Below the pieces are notes generated by a model. The model was not told the origin of the DNA and did no database searches. It saw nothing but the letters and a program-made list of their open reading frames with translations. 43,340 nt of DNA from positions 1 to 43,340 of the IMG/VR virus record IMGVR_UViG_3300047094_001413. One strand, written 5' to 3'. The translations under genes and the position numbers were made by a program. Below are positions 27,334 through 35,622 of the stretch, piece by piece. Positions within the stretch are counted from its first letter, which is position 1; each line of letters begins with the position of its first letter. This DNA comes from a virus.

Positions 27334-29127
27334 ACTGCAGTCGGTTGTTACAATTTATCCCAAGGTGTTATTAACAATATTGGACTTACAACTGCTCCTG
27401 TAGTTGTAGCAGCATCTAATGGAGTATATCTTGCTGTTGCTGGAGTAAGCACAGTTGGAACTGGTGTGTCGTTTAATGTTTATAGAAATAGTTCTGGTGG
27501 AATTGGAACTGTTACAATGGTCAATCCTGGACTAGGATATGGTTCAAATACAGTTGTTACTATTCCTGGAGCATCAATTGGTGGTGTAACTCCTGGAGAT
27601 AATGCAACTTTAACCATCACATCTTTAAGGGATGATAAAGTTGTTCTTACAGTAACAAATAGCAATTCGAGAGTTGTGATTGCAGGCGTTGATGACTGGT
27701 ATGATTCTCAAACTTTAGGATTAAGTAATTCAACCATTTATTGGAGAACAGTTGCACCAAAACCAGGAACATCAAATTATGTTTCTGAAAGAGGTGGAGA
27801 AAATGATGAGATGCACGTTATAGTTGTTGATGACGATGGTACATTAACTGGCGTAAAGGGAAATATTCTTGAGAAGCATCTCTTTATGTCCAAAGCAAAG
27901 GACACTGTATCTGAAGTTAATTCTCCACAAAAAATGTGGTACAAGAATTATCTTGCAAATTATTCAAACTATCTGTACGCTGGTGCCAACCAATCAACTC
28001 AAAATGATATAGTTTGGAATACATTCCCAACATCAACAATATTTAATTTAGCAGCAACTCAAACAATTTATAATTTATCAGATCCAGCAACTACGTTTAG
28101 TGTTCCATCATTAGCAAATACAGTTTGGGATAGAAACTCTAAGGATTCAGTATTCTCTTCCATTGGTAGAGTTGTTTATGACTTAGGCAAGGGTAAAAAT
28201 TACACAACTCAAGGTAATTTAAAATCTACCCTAGGAGATATTATTGAATCATATGAGTTATTCAATAATAAAGAAGATGTTGCTGTAGACTACCTGCTTA
28301 TGGGACCAGGATTGGATTCTCTTAGTGATTCCCAAGCAAAGGCAAATAAACTAATTTCTATCGCTGACGGTAGAAAAGATTGTATTGCGGTAGTATCTCC
28401 ACACAGAGCATCTGTTGTTGATCTAACAAACCCAATTGTTCAAACTAATAATATTATTGAATTCTTTGGTCCACTTCAATCTTCATCATATGCAATTTTT
28501 GATAGTGGTTATAAGTACACTTATGATAGATTTAATAACTTATTCCGATATATTCCTTGCAACCCAGACGTTGCTGGTCTAATGGCAAGAACAAACTTAA
28601 TTGCTTATCCATGGTTCTCACCTGCTGGTCAGCAAAGAGGTGTTCTGAAGAATGCTATCAAGTTGGCATTCAATCCAAATAAAACTCAAAGAGATGCTTT
28701 ATACTCAGCGAGAATTAATTCTATCGTAAATCAAAATGGTGCAGGTATTCTTCTATTCGGAGATAAAACTGCATTATCATATGCATCTGCATTTGATAGA
28801 ATTAACGTTCGTAGATTATTCTTAACTGTTGAACAAGCACTCGAAAGAGCAGCAGAAGCTCAACTCTTTGAATTTAATGATCAAATTACGAGATCTAATT
28901 TTGTAAATATCGTCGAACCATACTTACGTGATATCCAAGCTAAGCGTGGAATCTATGACTTCCTTGTAATTTGCGACGAAACCAACAACACTCCAGATAT
29001 TATTGATAACAATGAATTTAGAGCTGATATATTCTTGAAGCCAGCTAAATCAATTAACTATATCACCCTAACATTTGTTGCGACAAGAACTGGAGTCAGT
29101 TTTGAAGAAGTCGCTGGTAGAGTTTAA
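27334..29127 (+). CDS. gp18: Tail sheath protein gp18, C-terminal part downstream of TGA
   Basis: In frame with the upstream part and free of stops for 597 codons. The first possible restart is a GTG at 27466; no ribosome site is visible before it, so an independent gene is unlikely. After a repeat unit (VNPGLGYGSNTVVTIPG) comes the conserved sheath core: GVKGNILEKHLFMSKAKDTV, VDYLLMGPGLDSL, RKDCIAVVSPHRASVVDL, YPWFSPAGQQRGVLKNAIKL and the C-terminal EPYLRDIQAKRGIYDFLVIC followed by NYITLTFVATRTGVSFEEV. These segments form the inner domains that bind the tube and neighbouring subunits. Gene gp19 follows after 38 bases. Confidence 0.85.
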   Translation, partial: TAVGCYNLSQGVINNIGLTTAPVVVAASNGVYLAVAGVSTVGTGVSFNVYRNSSGGIGTVTMVNPGLGYGSNTVVTIPGASIGGVTPGDNATLTITSLRDDKVVLTVTNSNSRVVIAGVDDWYDSQTLGLSNSTIYWRTVAPKPGTSNYVSERGGENDEMHVIVVDDDGTLTGVKGNILEKHLFMSKAKDTVSEVNSPQKMWYKNYLANYSNYLYAGANQSTQNDIVWNTFPTSTIFNLAATQTIYNLSDPATTFSVPSLANTVWDRNSKDSVFSSIGRVVYDLGKGKNYTTQGNLKSTLGDIIESYELFNNKEDVAVDYLLMGPGLDSLSDSQAKANKLISIADGRKDCIAVVSPHRASVVDLTNPIVQTNNIIEFFGPLQSSSYAIFDSGYKYTYDRFNNLFRYIPCNPDVAGLMARTNLIAYPWFSPAGQQRGVLKNAIKLAFNPNKTQRDALYSARINSIVNQNGAGILLFGDKTALSYASAFDRINVRRLFLTVEQALERAAEAQLFEFNDQITRSNFVNIVEPYLRDIQAKRGIYDFLVICDETNNTPDIIDNNEFRADIFLKPAKSINYITLTFVATRTGVSFEEVAGRV

Positions 29128-29165
29128 CCTACTTAATGATTAAATAAAAAGGAGGAACCCTAACA

Positions 29166-29765
29166 ATGGCAAGAACAATTAGAACTATCACCGACTTTAA
29201 AGCAAGACTTCAAGGCGGTGCAGCAAGACCAAATTTATTTGAGGTTAGTATTCCACGTTTTCCAGCTTCTGTAGCTGGTTGGGATGATGAGACCTTTAAC
29301 TTTCTTTGTAAAGCAGCTGCTTTACCTGCATCAAATGTTGCATCAATTGATGTTCCATTTAGAGGAAGAATTTTAAAAGTTGCTGGAGATCGCACATTCG
29401 ATGTTTGGACTGTTACAGTTATCAATGATGAAGACTTTAAATTAAGAACTTCATTTGAACAGTGGATGAATCAGATTAGCAAATTGAACAATGCTACTGG
29501 TGCAACTAGTCCCGCATCTTATATGGTTGATGCATATGTACATCAACTTGGTAGAGGTGAGGCAAGATTCTCCACCAGAAATACTTCAAACACTACAAAT
29601 ACTCCATTAAGAACATACAGACTTTACGATATATTCCCAACAAATGTATCTCAAATTGATCTTTCATATGATACATCAGATACTATTGAGGAGTATACTG
29701 TAGACTTCCAAGTTCAGTGGTGGCAAGCTGAGGGTAACGACCAAACTAACACTGCTATTGTATAA
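29166..29765 (+). CDS. gp19: Tail tube protein gp19
   Basis: The subunit of the inner tail tube through which DNA passes. It has 199 residues (T4 163) and begins MARTIRTITDFKARLQGGAA then RPNLFEVSIPRFP. Characteristic pieces are CKAAALPASNVASIDVPFRG, RTFDVWTVTVINDEDFKLR and the end DTSDTIEEYTVDFQVQWWQ. A very strong ribosome site, AAAAGGAGGA, lies just before the ATG, as expected for a protein made in hundreds of copies. An ATTAAATA box at 29139-29146 could be a late promoter, though it nearly touches the ribosome site. It follows gp18 as in T4. Confidence 0.93.
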   Translation: MARTIRTITDFKARLQGGAARPNLFEVSIPRFPASVAGWDDETFNFLCKAAALPASNVASIDVPFRGRILKVAGDRTFDVWTVTVINDEDFKLRTSFEQWMNQISKLNNATGATSPASYMVDAYVHQLGRGEARFSTRNTSNTTNTPLRTYRLYDIFPTNVSQIDLSYDTSDTIEEYTVDFQVQWWQAEGNDQTNTAIV

Positions 29766-29771
29766 TAAATA
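29764..29771 (+). promoter_or_regulatory. Candidate late promoter box before gp20
   Basis: AATAAATA overlapping the gp19 TAA stop and ending 28 bases before the gp20 ATG. This is the same stop-overlapping arrangement and the same spacing as before gp8. A second TTTAAATA lies at 29781-29788. Confidence 0.5.
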
Positions 29772-29799
29772 GTAGAACAGTTTAAATAACTCACTTATA

Positions 29800-31446
29800 A
29801 TGGCAAAACTATTTGGATTCTCTATAGAGGATAGTAATAAAAAATCACCAGGAGTGGTCTCCCCCGTACCTCAAAATAATGAGGACGGGGTTGACTATTA
29901 TCTTACTAGTGGATTTTTTGGGTCTTATGTAGATATTGAAGGGGTATATAGAAGTGAATATGATTTAATCAAAAGATATCGAGAGATGGCATTGCATCCA
30001 GAAGTTGATGGTGCTATTGAAGATATTGTAAATGAGGCAATTGTAAGTGATACCAATGATAGTCCAGTTCAAATTGATCTTGACAATCTAAATGCTAGTG
30101 ATGGTCTTAAGAAAAAAATAAGAGAAGAGTTTAAGCATATTTTAGAATTAATGGACTTTGATAAAAAAGCCCATGAGATCTATAGAAATTGGTATGTTGA
30201 CGGTAGACTTTATTATCATAAAGTTATTGACTTAAAAAATCCACAAGATGGCATTCAGGAACTAAGATATATTGACGCATTGAAAATGCGATATGTTAGG
30301 CAGTCTTCTAAGGGTAAGAAAGATGATGGAAGACTTGGACCTAATGGTGAAAAGGATCCAATGGATTCTGCATTTCCAGATATTCAGGAATACTTTATTT
30401 ACAATGCCTCAGCAACTCAAATAGGAACAATCAATAATAGTTCAAATCAAGTAAATCAAGGAACAAAATTTTCAAAAGATTCTATTACATTTTGTACTTC
30501 TGGTCTAGTCGATAGAAATAAAAATTTAACTCTATCATATTTGCATAAAGCAATTAAATCACTCAATCAACTTCGCATGATTGAAGATTCTTTGGTTATC
30601 TACAGATTATCAAGAGCACCAGAACGTAGAATTTTTTATATTGATGTTGGCAATTTGCCTAAAATGAAGGCAGAACAATATCTTCGTGATGTTATGATGA
30701 GATATCGTAACAAACTGGTATATGATGCAAATACTGGTGAGATTCGTGATGATAAAAAATATATGAGTATGCTTGAGGATTTTTGGCTCCCTAGGAGGGA
30801 AGGTGGTAGAGGAACAGAAATTTCTACTCTTCCTGGTGGTCAAAATTTAGGTGAATTGAGCGATATCAAATACTTCCAAGAAAAGTTATACCGTTCATTA
30901 AACGTACCATCTTCAAGAATTGGTGGTCAAGAAGGATTTAACTTAGGAAGGTCTTCAGAAATTTTAAGAGATGAATTAAAGTTTACTAAATTTGTTGGAA
31001 GATTAAGAAAGAGATTCTCAAACATGTTTAGTGACATGTTAAGAACTCAACTACTTCTTAAAAACATAGTTACTCCAGAAGATTGGGAGTTAATGGAAGA
31101 GCATATTCAATATGACTTCTTATATGATAATCATTTTGCAGAGTTAAAAGATGCTGAATTAATGACTGAAAGGTTAAATATTGCAGCAACAGCAGAACCA
31201 TATATTGGCAAGTATTATTCTCAAGATTATGTAAGACGTAAAATTTTACGTCAAACAGATGAAGAAATCATTGAGCAAGATAAACTTATCAAAAAGGAAA
31301 TTGCTGCTGGCATTATTCCAGACCCAAATGCTCCTATTGATCCTGCAACTGGTCAACCAGTTGCCGCAGATCAGAATCTTGGAGCACCGATTAACGAACC
31401 AAACTTAGATAGTCAAAGTAAATCTGTAGAACCGCCACAAATTTAA
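29800..31446 (+). CDS. gp20: Portal vertex protein gp20
   Basis: A dodecameric portal through which gp17 packages DNA and on which the prohead is nucleated. It has 548 residues (T4 524). Family segments include YLTSGFFGSYVDIEG, RYREMALHPEVDGAIEDIVN, LRYIDALKMRYVR, YRLSRAPERRIFYIDVGNLP, DFWLPRREGGRGTEISTLPG and LNVPSSRIGG. The C-terminal 50 residues are a Pro/Gln/Asn-rich low-complexity tail (GIIPDPNAPIDPATGQPVAA). No obvious ribosome site precedes the ATG. In T4 the next genes are 67, 68 and 21; here a 5-kb accessory island separates gp20 from them. Confidence 0.96.
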   Translation: MAKLFGFSIEDSNKKSPGVVSPVPQNNEDGVDYYLTSGFFGSYVDIEGVYRSEYDLIKRYREMALHPEVDGAIEDIVNEAIVSDTNDSPVQIDLDNLNASDGLKKKIREEFKHILELMDFDKKAHEIYRNWYVDGRLYYHKVIDLKNPQDGIQELRYIDALKMRYVRQSSKGKKDDGRLGPNGEKDPMDSAFPDIQEYFIYNASATQIGTINNSSNQVNQGTKFSKDSITFCTSGLVDRNKNLTLSYLHKAIKSLNQLRMIEDSLVIYRLSRAPERRIFYIDVGNLPKMKAEQYLRDVMMRYRNKLVYDANTGEIRDDKKYMSMLEDFWLPRREGGRGTEISTLPGGQNLGELSDIKYFQEKLYRSLNVPSSRIGGQEGFNLGRSSEILRDELKFTKFVGRLRKRFSNMFSDMLRTQLLLKNIVTPEDWELMEEHIQYDFLYDNHFAELKDAELMTERLNIAATAEPYIGKYYSQDYVRRKILRQTDEEIIEQDKLIKKEIAAGIIPDPNAPIDPATGQPVAADQNLGAPINEPNLDSQSKSVEPPQI

Positions 31447-31449
31447 ATT

Positions 31450-32112
31450 ATGAATCGTTATCATAGATTTTTGGATATTAGGGACTATATCCCTAATATT
31501 GATACATCAAAGTATCAAACTGAAGGTATGAGATGGCCAGAGTTTCATAAACAACTTCAATTTGAAGACCTGGGTAATGATAAAATTTTACCCTGGTTGA
31601 ATAGTTTGGGATTTACATCACACTGGATAGAATTTTTTTATACTCCACCACATGATGATGGAGTTATACATTCTGATAATGTTTATTATGCTGATTGGGC
31701 AAAACTAATATTTCAATTTGGTGCAAAAGGAAGCACCATGAGATGGTGGACATCGGATATGGTTTTAAGAGTAAGTACCAGTGCTGAGCAAGTTTATTCA
31801 ACAGTTATACCAGAACGTAATCAATATAGTGTTGGAGATAGAACTGATGATCATTATCATGGACAAGTTTTAGTCAGTAGAGAAGAATACTGTAAAAAAG
31901 AATATGAGGTAGAGATAGGCACATGCGGATTAGTGAATGTTGGTCCATTACATAGTTCACATAATCCAACAGATGATAAAAGATTTACAGTAACTATTGC
32001 TTTAATTGACAAGGATAAAGATTATGAACATCGTATTTTGTGGGATGAGGCATTGCAAGCATTCAAACCTTACATAATTGATTCTTCAATAGACCTTTGC
32101 GCCGCAAAATAA
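31450..32112 (+). CDS. Putative 2OG-Fe(II) oxygenase-like protein
   Basis: A 220-residue protein starting three bases after gp20. A likely iron-binding HxD is His74-Ser-Asp76 (DDGVIHSDN), with a distal His168 or His171 (GPLHSSHNP) and an Arg178 (DKRFTVTIAL) about ten residues later that could hold 2-oxoglutarate. This is the double-stranded beta-helix HxD...H...R layout of 2OG oxygenases. Asp/Asn-hydroxylase-like members are common in marine phages. Substrate unknown; a phage protein, a host protein or a surface sugar are all possible. Its last 50 bases overlap, tail to tail, the radical SAM gene on the other strand. I am moderately sure of the fold and not of the activity. Confidence 0.6.
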   Translation: MNRYHRFLDIRDYIPNIDTSKYQTEGMRWPEFHKQLQFEDLGNDKILPWLNSLGFTSHWIEFFYTPPHDDGVIHSDNVYYADWAKLIFQFGAKGSTMRWWTSDMVLRVSTSAEQVYSTVIPERNQYSVGDRTDDHYHGQVLVSREEYCKKEYEVEIGTCGLVNVGPLHSSHNPTDDKRFTVTIALIDKDKDYEHRILWDEALQAFKPYIIDSSIDLCAAK

Positions 32113-33835
32113 ACACAGTATGAGGATCATTCTTATCAAATGATTTGAATTCAGTATCTATTTTGTACTTTTTATCTTCACATGTGAGATAAAAAGGATA
32201 TTGAGTCTCCTCGTCAAAAATAAACGCACGTTGTAAAGATATAATATCTGTTTTGATTGGTGTTATTTTTTGTGTTGCATTCTCTACGAGTTTAAAAATT
32301 TCATCCTTATGCGTAAACATAAAAGCAAAACTTCCCGCATGTAAGGTATGCCCATGCTTTCCTTTTTTCAATATTTTTCCAGTTTTCATATAATGATTTA
32401 CCGCAGATTCAATCTCACGATAATGTTCACCTATTAATCCATTATCCAACTTAATAAATTCAAATAAAGTATCATAAAATACCCGATAGGATATATTTAA
32501 ATTTTCATAATAGTGTTTAGCAACTATCTGAGTATATCCAGCAATATGAAATTGAACAATTAACCATCCATACATATACGCTTCAATTAATTGATTATTT
32601 GTCATTGTATTAGTTTCTGAGATTAATTCGATTGTTTCAGTAACACCATCATAATCTCTATCATTTCCAAAAGATACATAATCTTCCGCTTTAATTGTTT
32701 TTATTCCATAAACTTCCCTTGAAGTAGTACTATTTAATTCAGTATCACCAAACATTTGACAAAACCAAACATCAATAGATTCGTGCTGACCACATTCAAG
32801 AATTTTAGAAAACCCATCTTTCCAAGTATCTAAAGTTTCTTCGGGTAGACCAAGAATCAATTCGGTATATGTTTTTACACCATATTCTTTACTTTTTTCA
32901 ATTTGTTCTGATATTTTATTAATACTCATATTTTTTCTTTTGATTGCTTTAAGTGTTGGTTCATTCATGGTTTGTACACTTAAAGTTACACCTCTACTAA
33001 TATCTCCAAGTATTTTTGCTATCTCAAAAATTACTTCAGTAGAATTTTTAGAGTATTGTATGTTTATTGCTTCAAGATTGCCTTCATCTGCTGCTTCTCT
33101 GAATAACTTTGCAATTTCTAAATCTCGTTCTTTAAACATACCAAAATTTGCATCAGCATTAAAAATGAATCCAACATTGTTTTTCCTGGCCCAATCAATA
33201 TCATCTTTAACTCTTTGAATATCAAAGTGCCTTACTTTTGTATAAGTTAATCCACCCCAGTCACAATAAGTGCATCTATGAGGGCAACCCCTGTTAGTTT
33301 CCATAGTCATTGCCCATAAAACACCTGGGTTGTCTTCAATAATTTTATCGAATACCCCAATTTGATATGGACTTGGAAAGTTTAAATCCTCAATTCTTTT
33401 TTTTGCATAGATTTTGTCAATTTTTTCTTTGTTATTTACTTTCCTTAAAAAATCTAAAAATGCTTCCTCACCCTCTGATACAATAATACAGTCGATAAAA
33501 TCATATTCATTTAATCTATGTGTTGCTTGTGGTCCGCCAAATTCAATAATACATTCTGGAAATCTTTCTTTGATTAATTTTGCTACATGAAGATTGTATT
33601 GTTCATTCCAAACATAACAACTAAAAGCACATATTGCAGGGTTATCTAACCTATCAATTAATTCTTCTGGGTCTTCTCTTCTGAATATGAGATCTTTTAA
33701 TGTGTAGTTTTTTACTATATCTTCAAACTGTGAGCAATATGCCCATAAACATCCGACACTATATGGCAACCAATAAGTATCTTCTTTCCTAATTTCAACC
33801 GCATATTGTGGTTGGAGCATGTAAAGATTTTTCAT
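32063..33835 (-). CDS. Radical SAM protein, second tandem copy
   Basis: A 590-residue enzyme of the radical SAM superfamily. The cluster motif is Cys184-x3-Cys188-x2-Cys191 (NRGCPHRCTYCDWGG), which should bind a [4Fe-4S] cluster and SAM. The first 170 residues resemble a B12-binding-type Rossmann domain (AFSCYVWNEQYNLHVAKLIK, IIEFGGPQ, IIVSEGEEAFLDFLR) but lack the DxHxxG cobalamin motif, so B12 use is doubtful. Later radical SAM landmarks are FIFNADANFGMFKERD, SVQTMNEPTLKAIKRKN and YTELILGLPEETLDTWKDG. Its ATG overlaps the stop of the upstream paralogue (ATGA). The substrate cannot be inferred from the sequence. Its 3' end lies inside the oxygenase gene on the other strand. Confidence 0.85.
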   Translation of the reverse strand: MKNLYMLQPQYAVEIRKEDTYWLPYSVGCLWAYCSQFEDIVKNYTLKDLIFRREDPEELIDRLDNPAICAFSCYVWNEQYNLHVAKLIKERFPECIIEFGGPQATHRLNEYDFIDCIIVSEGEEAFLDFLRKVNNKEKIDKIYAKKRIEDLNFPSPYQIGVFDKIIEDNPGVLWAMTMETNRGCPHRCTYCDWGGLTYTKVRHFDIQRVKDDIDWARKNNVGFIFNADANFGMFKERDLEIAKLFREAADEGNLEAINIQYSKNSTEVIFEIAKILGDISRGVTLSVQTMNEPTLKAIKRKNMSINKISEQIEKSKEYGVKTYTELILGLPEETLDTWKDGFSKILECGQHESIDVWFCQMFGDTELNSTTSREVYGIKTIKAEDYVSFGNDRDYDGVTETIELISETNTMTNNQLIEAYMYGWLIVQFHIAGYTQIVAKHYYENLNISYRVFYDTLFEFIKLDNGLIGEHYREIESAVNHYMKTGKILKKGKHGHTLHAGSFAFMFTHKDEIFKLVENATQKITPIKTDIISLQRAFIFDEETQYPFYLTCEDKKYKIDTEFKSFDKNDPHTVFILRRKGLLKNQLCKV

Positions 33836-35622
33836 AGTTTTACCATTGTATTTTTTGTAAGATACTTTCTTTTGATAACGAACAAATTATATCTTTCATC
33901 TTCGGTTCTTTCATTTTCTATGGAATATTTTGTATCTCTTTTTTCCCATGTATCTAAGTCAAACGGTAAACTATCAACATATGGATAATTTACATCTGGG
34001 TCATAAACAAACTTTCTCTGGATATCAAAGATACTTTCTTCTATATTAAAAGTTGTCCTTGCAAAATTTTCAACAAAATCTAGTATCTTATCTTTATTTT
34101 CAAATCTAGATAAAGTATCATTTGGCATACCAACTCCCAATCCATGTCCACTTGAGTGGTTAGAAGGAACTTTTCCAGTATTAAAGTATTCCTTTATTGC
34201 CTTTAAATATTCCCTAAACTCAGTTCCTAAGAAACCAGAAACATACAATGATTCATAAAATTTTCTATAACTTATTCCTAATACATGGCGACAATACTTG
34301 GATAAAATTTGTGTGTATCCAACATAGTGAAATTTAATTGTTATCCAAGAAAACATATGAGCATCAAAAAAGTCTTGTTTAGACATTGTATCAGTCTCAC
34401 AAATTAATTCGACATATTCTTTTGTAGCATCAAACTCATCATTACAGAATGATATATAATCTTCTGCTTTAATTGTTTTTATACCATAAGTTTTTCTACT
34501 AAATTCACTACCCAATTCAGCATTTTCAAATACTTGGCAGAACCAGGAGTCTACAGAAAAATGTTGCCCGTTTTCCATCAACAAATCAATTCCATCCTTC
34601 CAAGAATCTACTGTTTCTTCGGGCATCCCCAAAATTAAATCTGTGTATAATTTTACATTATGTTTTTTTGCTAATTCTACATGTCCAGCAATATCTTTAA
34701 CGTGTAAATTCTTTCTCTTGATAGCTTTTAATGTCGGCATATTCATACTTTGAACACTCAAAGTAACTCCTCTTCTAGAGTATTCTCCCATAATTTTTGC
34801 TATTTCAAAAGCAGATTCGTTTGAATTTTTTGAATACTGCAAATCTATATTGTCTAGAATTAAACTATTTTCAGCTGCTTTACGCAACATTTTTGCTATT
34901 TCAATATCACGTTCTTTAAATATTCCAAAGTTTGCATCAGCGCATAAGACATAAGCAACTCTATGTGTTCGTATCCATTCAATATCTTCAGCGACTCTCT
35001 CTAGTCCAAATGTATTAATTTTACTCATAGTTGTTCCACCCCAATCACAAAAAGTACATCTGTGAGGACAACCTCTATTTGTTTCTAAAATTGCTGCCCA
35101 AATAACATCTGGATTTTTATCATATAACCAATCAAAGACTCCAGATTGATAGGGACTTTTAAAGTCTAAAGAATTTATCCTCGTTCTTTCATGAACTTTA
35201 TTGATTGGATTTCCAGTATTAATGCATCTCAATAATTCTAAAAATGCCTCTTCACCTTCACCAAGAATAACACAATCAATGAATGGATTTTCTTCCATCA
35301 TTTTTGCGGTTACTTGGGGACCACCAAATTCAATAATGCAGTTTGGATATTTTTGTTTTATTAGTTTAGCAAGGTGTAGATTATATTGTTCATTCCATAG
35401 GTAACAACTAAAAGCACAAATTGTAGGATTATCTAATCTTTTTAGCAGTTCTTCTGGATTTTCTCTTTTAAAGATAATATCTTTTAACTCAAATGACTCT
35501 GCTATATCTTTAAATTGTTTACAATAACTCCATAAGCAAGAAACACTATAAGGCATCCAATAATTCTTAGTGTCTCTTACATTAACACTATATTGTGGTT
35601 GGATAAAATATATATTTTTCAT
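33832..35622 (-). CDS. Radical SAM protein, first tandem copy
   Basis: A 596-residue paralogue of the gene just downstream; by eye 68 of the first 100 aligned residues are identical. Cys185, Cys189 and Cys192 (NRGCPHRCTFCDWGG) form the radical SAM cluster site. The N-terminal Rossmann-like domain again lacks DxHxxG. Other shared segments are VLCADANFGIFKERDIEIAK, SVQSMNMPTLKAIKRKN and YTDLILGMPEETVDSWKDG. The two copies diverge most in the C-terminal 150 residues, here with a His/Gly loop (NHSSGHGLGVGMPND). It sits second in a three-gene - strand operon with ATGA overlaps on both sides, so all three are translated together. The product of the reaction is unknown. Confidence 0.85.
   Translation of the reverse strand: MKNIYFIQPQYSVNVRDTKNYWMPYSVSCLWSYCKQFKDIAESFELKDIIFKRENPEELLKRLDNPTICAFSCYLWNEQYNLHLAKLIKQKYPNCIIEFGGPQVTAKMMEENPFIDCVILGEGEEAFLELLRCINTGNPINKVHERTRINSLDFKSPYQSGVFDWLYDKNPDVIWAAILETNRGCPHRCTFCDWGGTTMSKINTFGLERVAEDIEWIRTHRVAYVLCADANFGIFKERDIEIAKMLRKAAENSLILDNIDLQYSKNSNESAFEIAKIMGEYSRRGVTLSVQSMNMPTLKAIKRKNLHVKDIAGHVELAKKHNVKLYTDLILGMPEETVDSWKDGIDLLMENGQHFSVDSWFCQVFENAELGSEFSRKTYGIKTIKAEDYISFCNDEFDATKEYVELICETDTMSKQDFFDAHMFSWITIKFHYVGYTQILSKYCRHVLGISYRKFYESLYVSGFLGTEFREYLKAIKEYFNTGKVPSNHSSGHGLGVGMPNDTLSRFENKDKILDFVENFARTTFNIEESIFDIQRKFVYDPDVNYPYVDSLPFDLDTWEKRDTKYSIENERTEDERYNLFVIKRKYLTKNTMVKL

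Noticed and set aside
27334-27465. Intron or intein in gp18 around the TGA
   Set aside because: The region reads on in the same frame as sheath-type repeat sequence and is far too short for a self-splicing element; no splice motifs or endonuclease are seen.
26332-29127. TGA reassigned to an amino acid across the genome
   Set aside because: TGA is the natural stop of gp21, gp22, gp23, gp3, uvsY and both radical SAM genes in this window, at the expected C-termini.
27466-29127. Separate gene with GTG start for the second half of gp18
   Set aside because: No ribosome site precedes the GTG, and the upstream in-frame codons continue the same repeat, so it is one interrupted gene.
32096-32108. TTTGC-GCC-GCAAA hairpin as a bidirectional terminator
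   Set aside because: Short stem, no T-run, and it lies inside both convergent coding regions.
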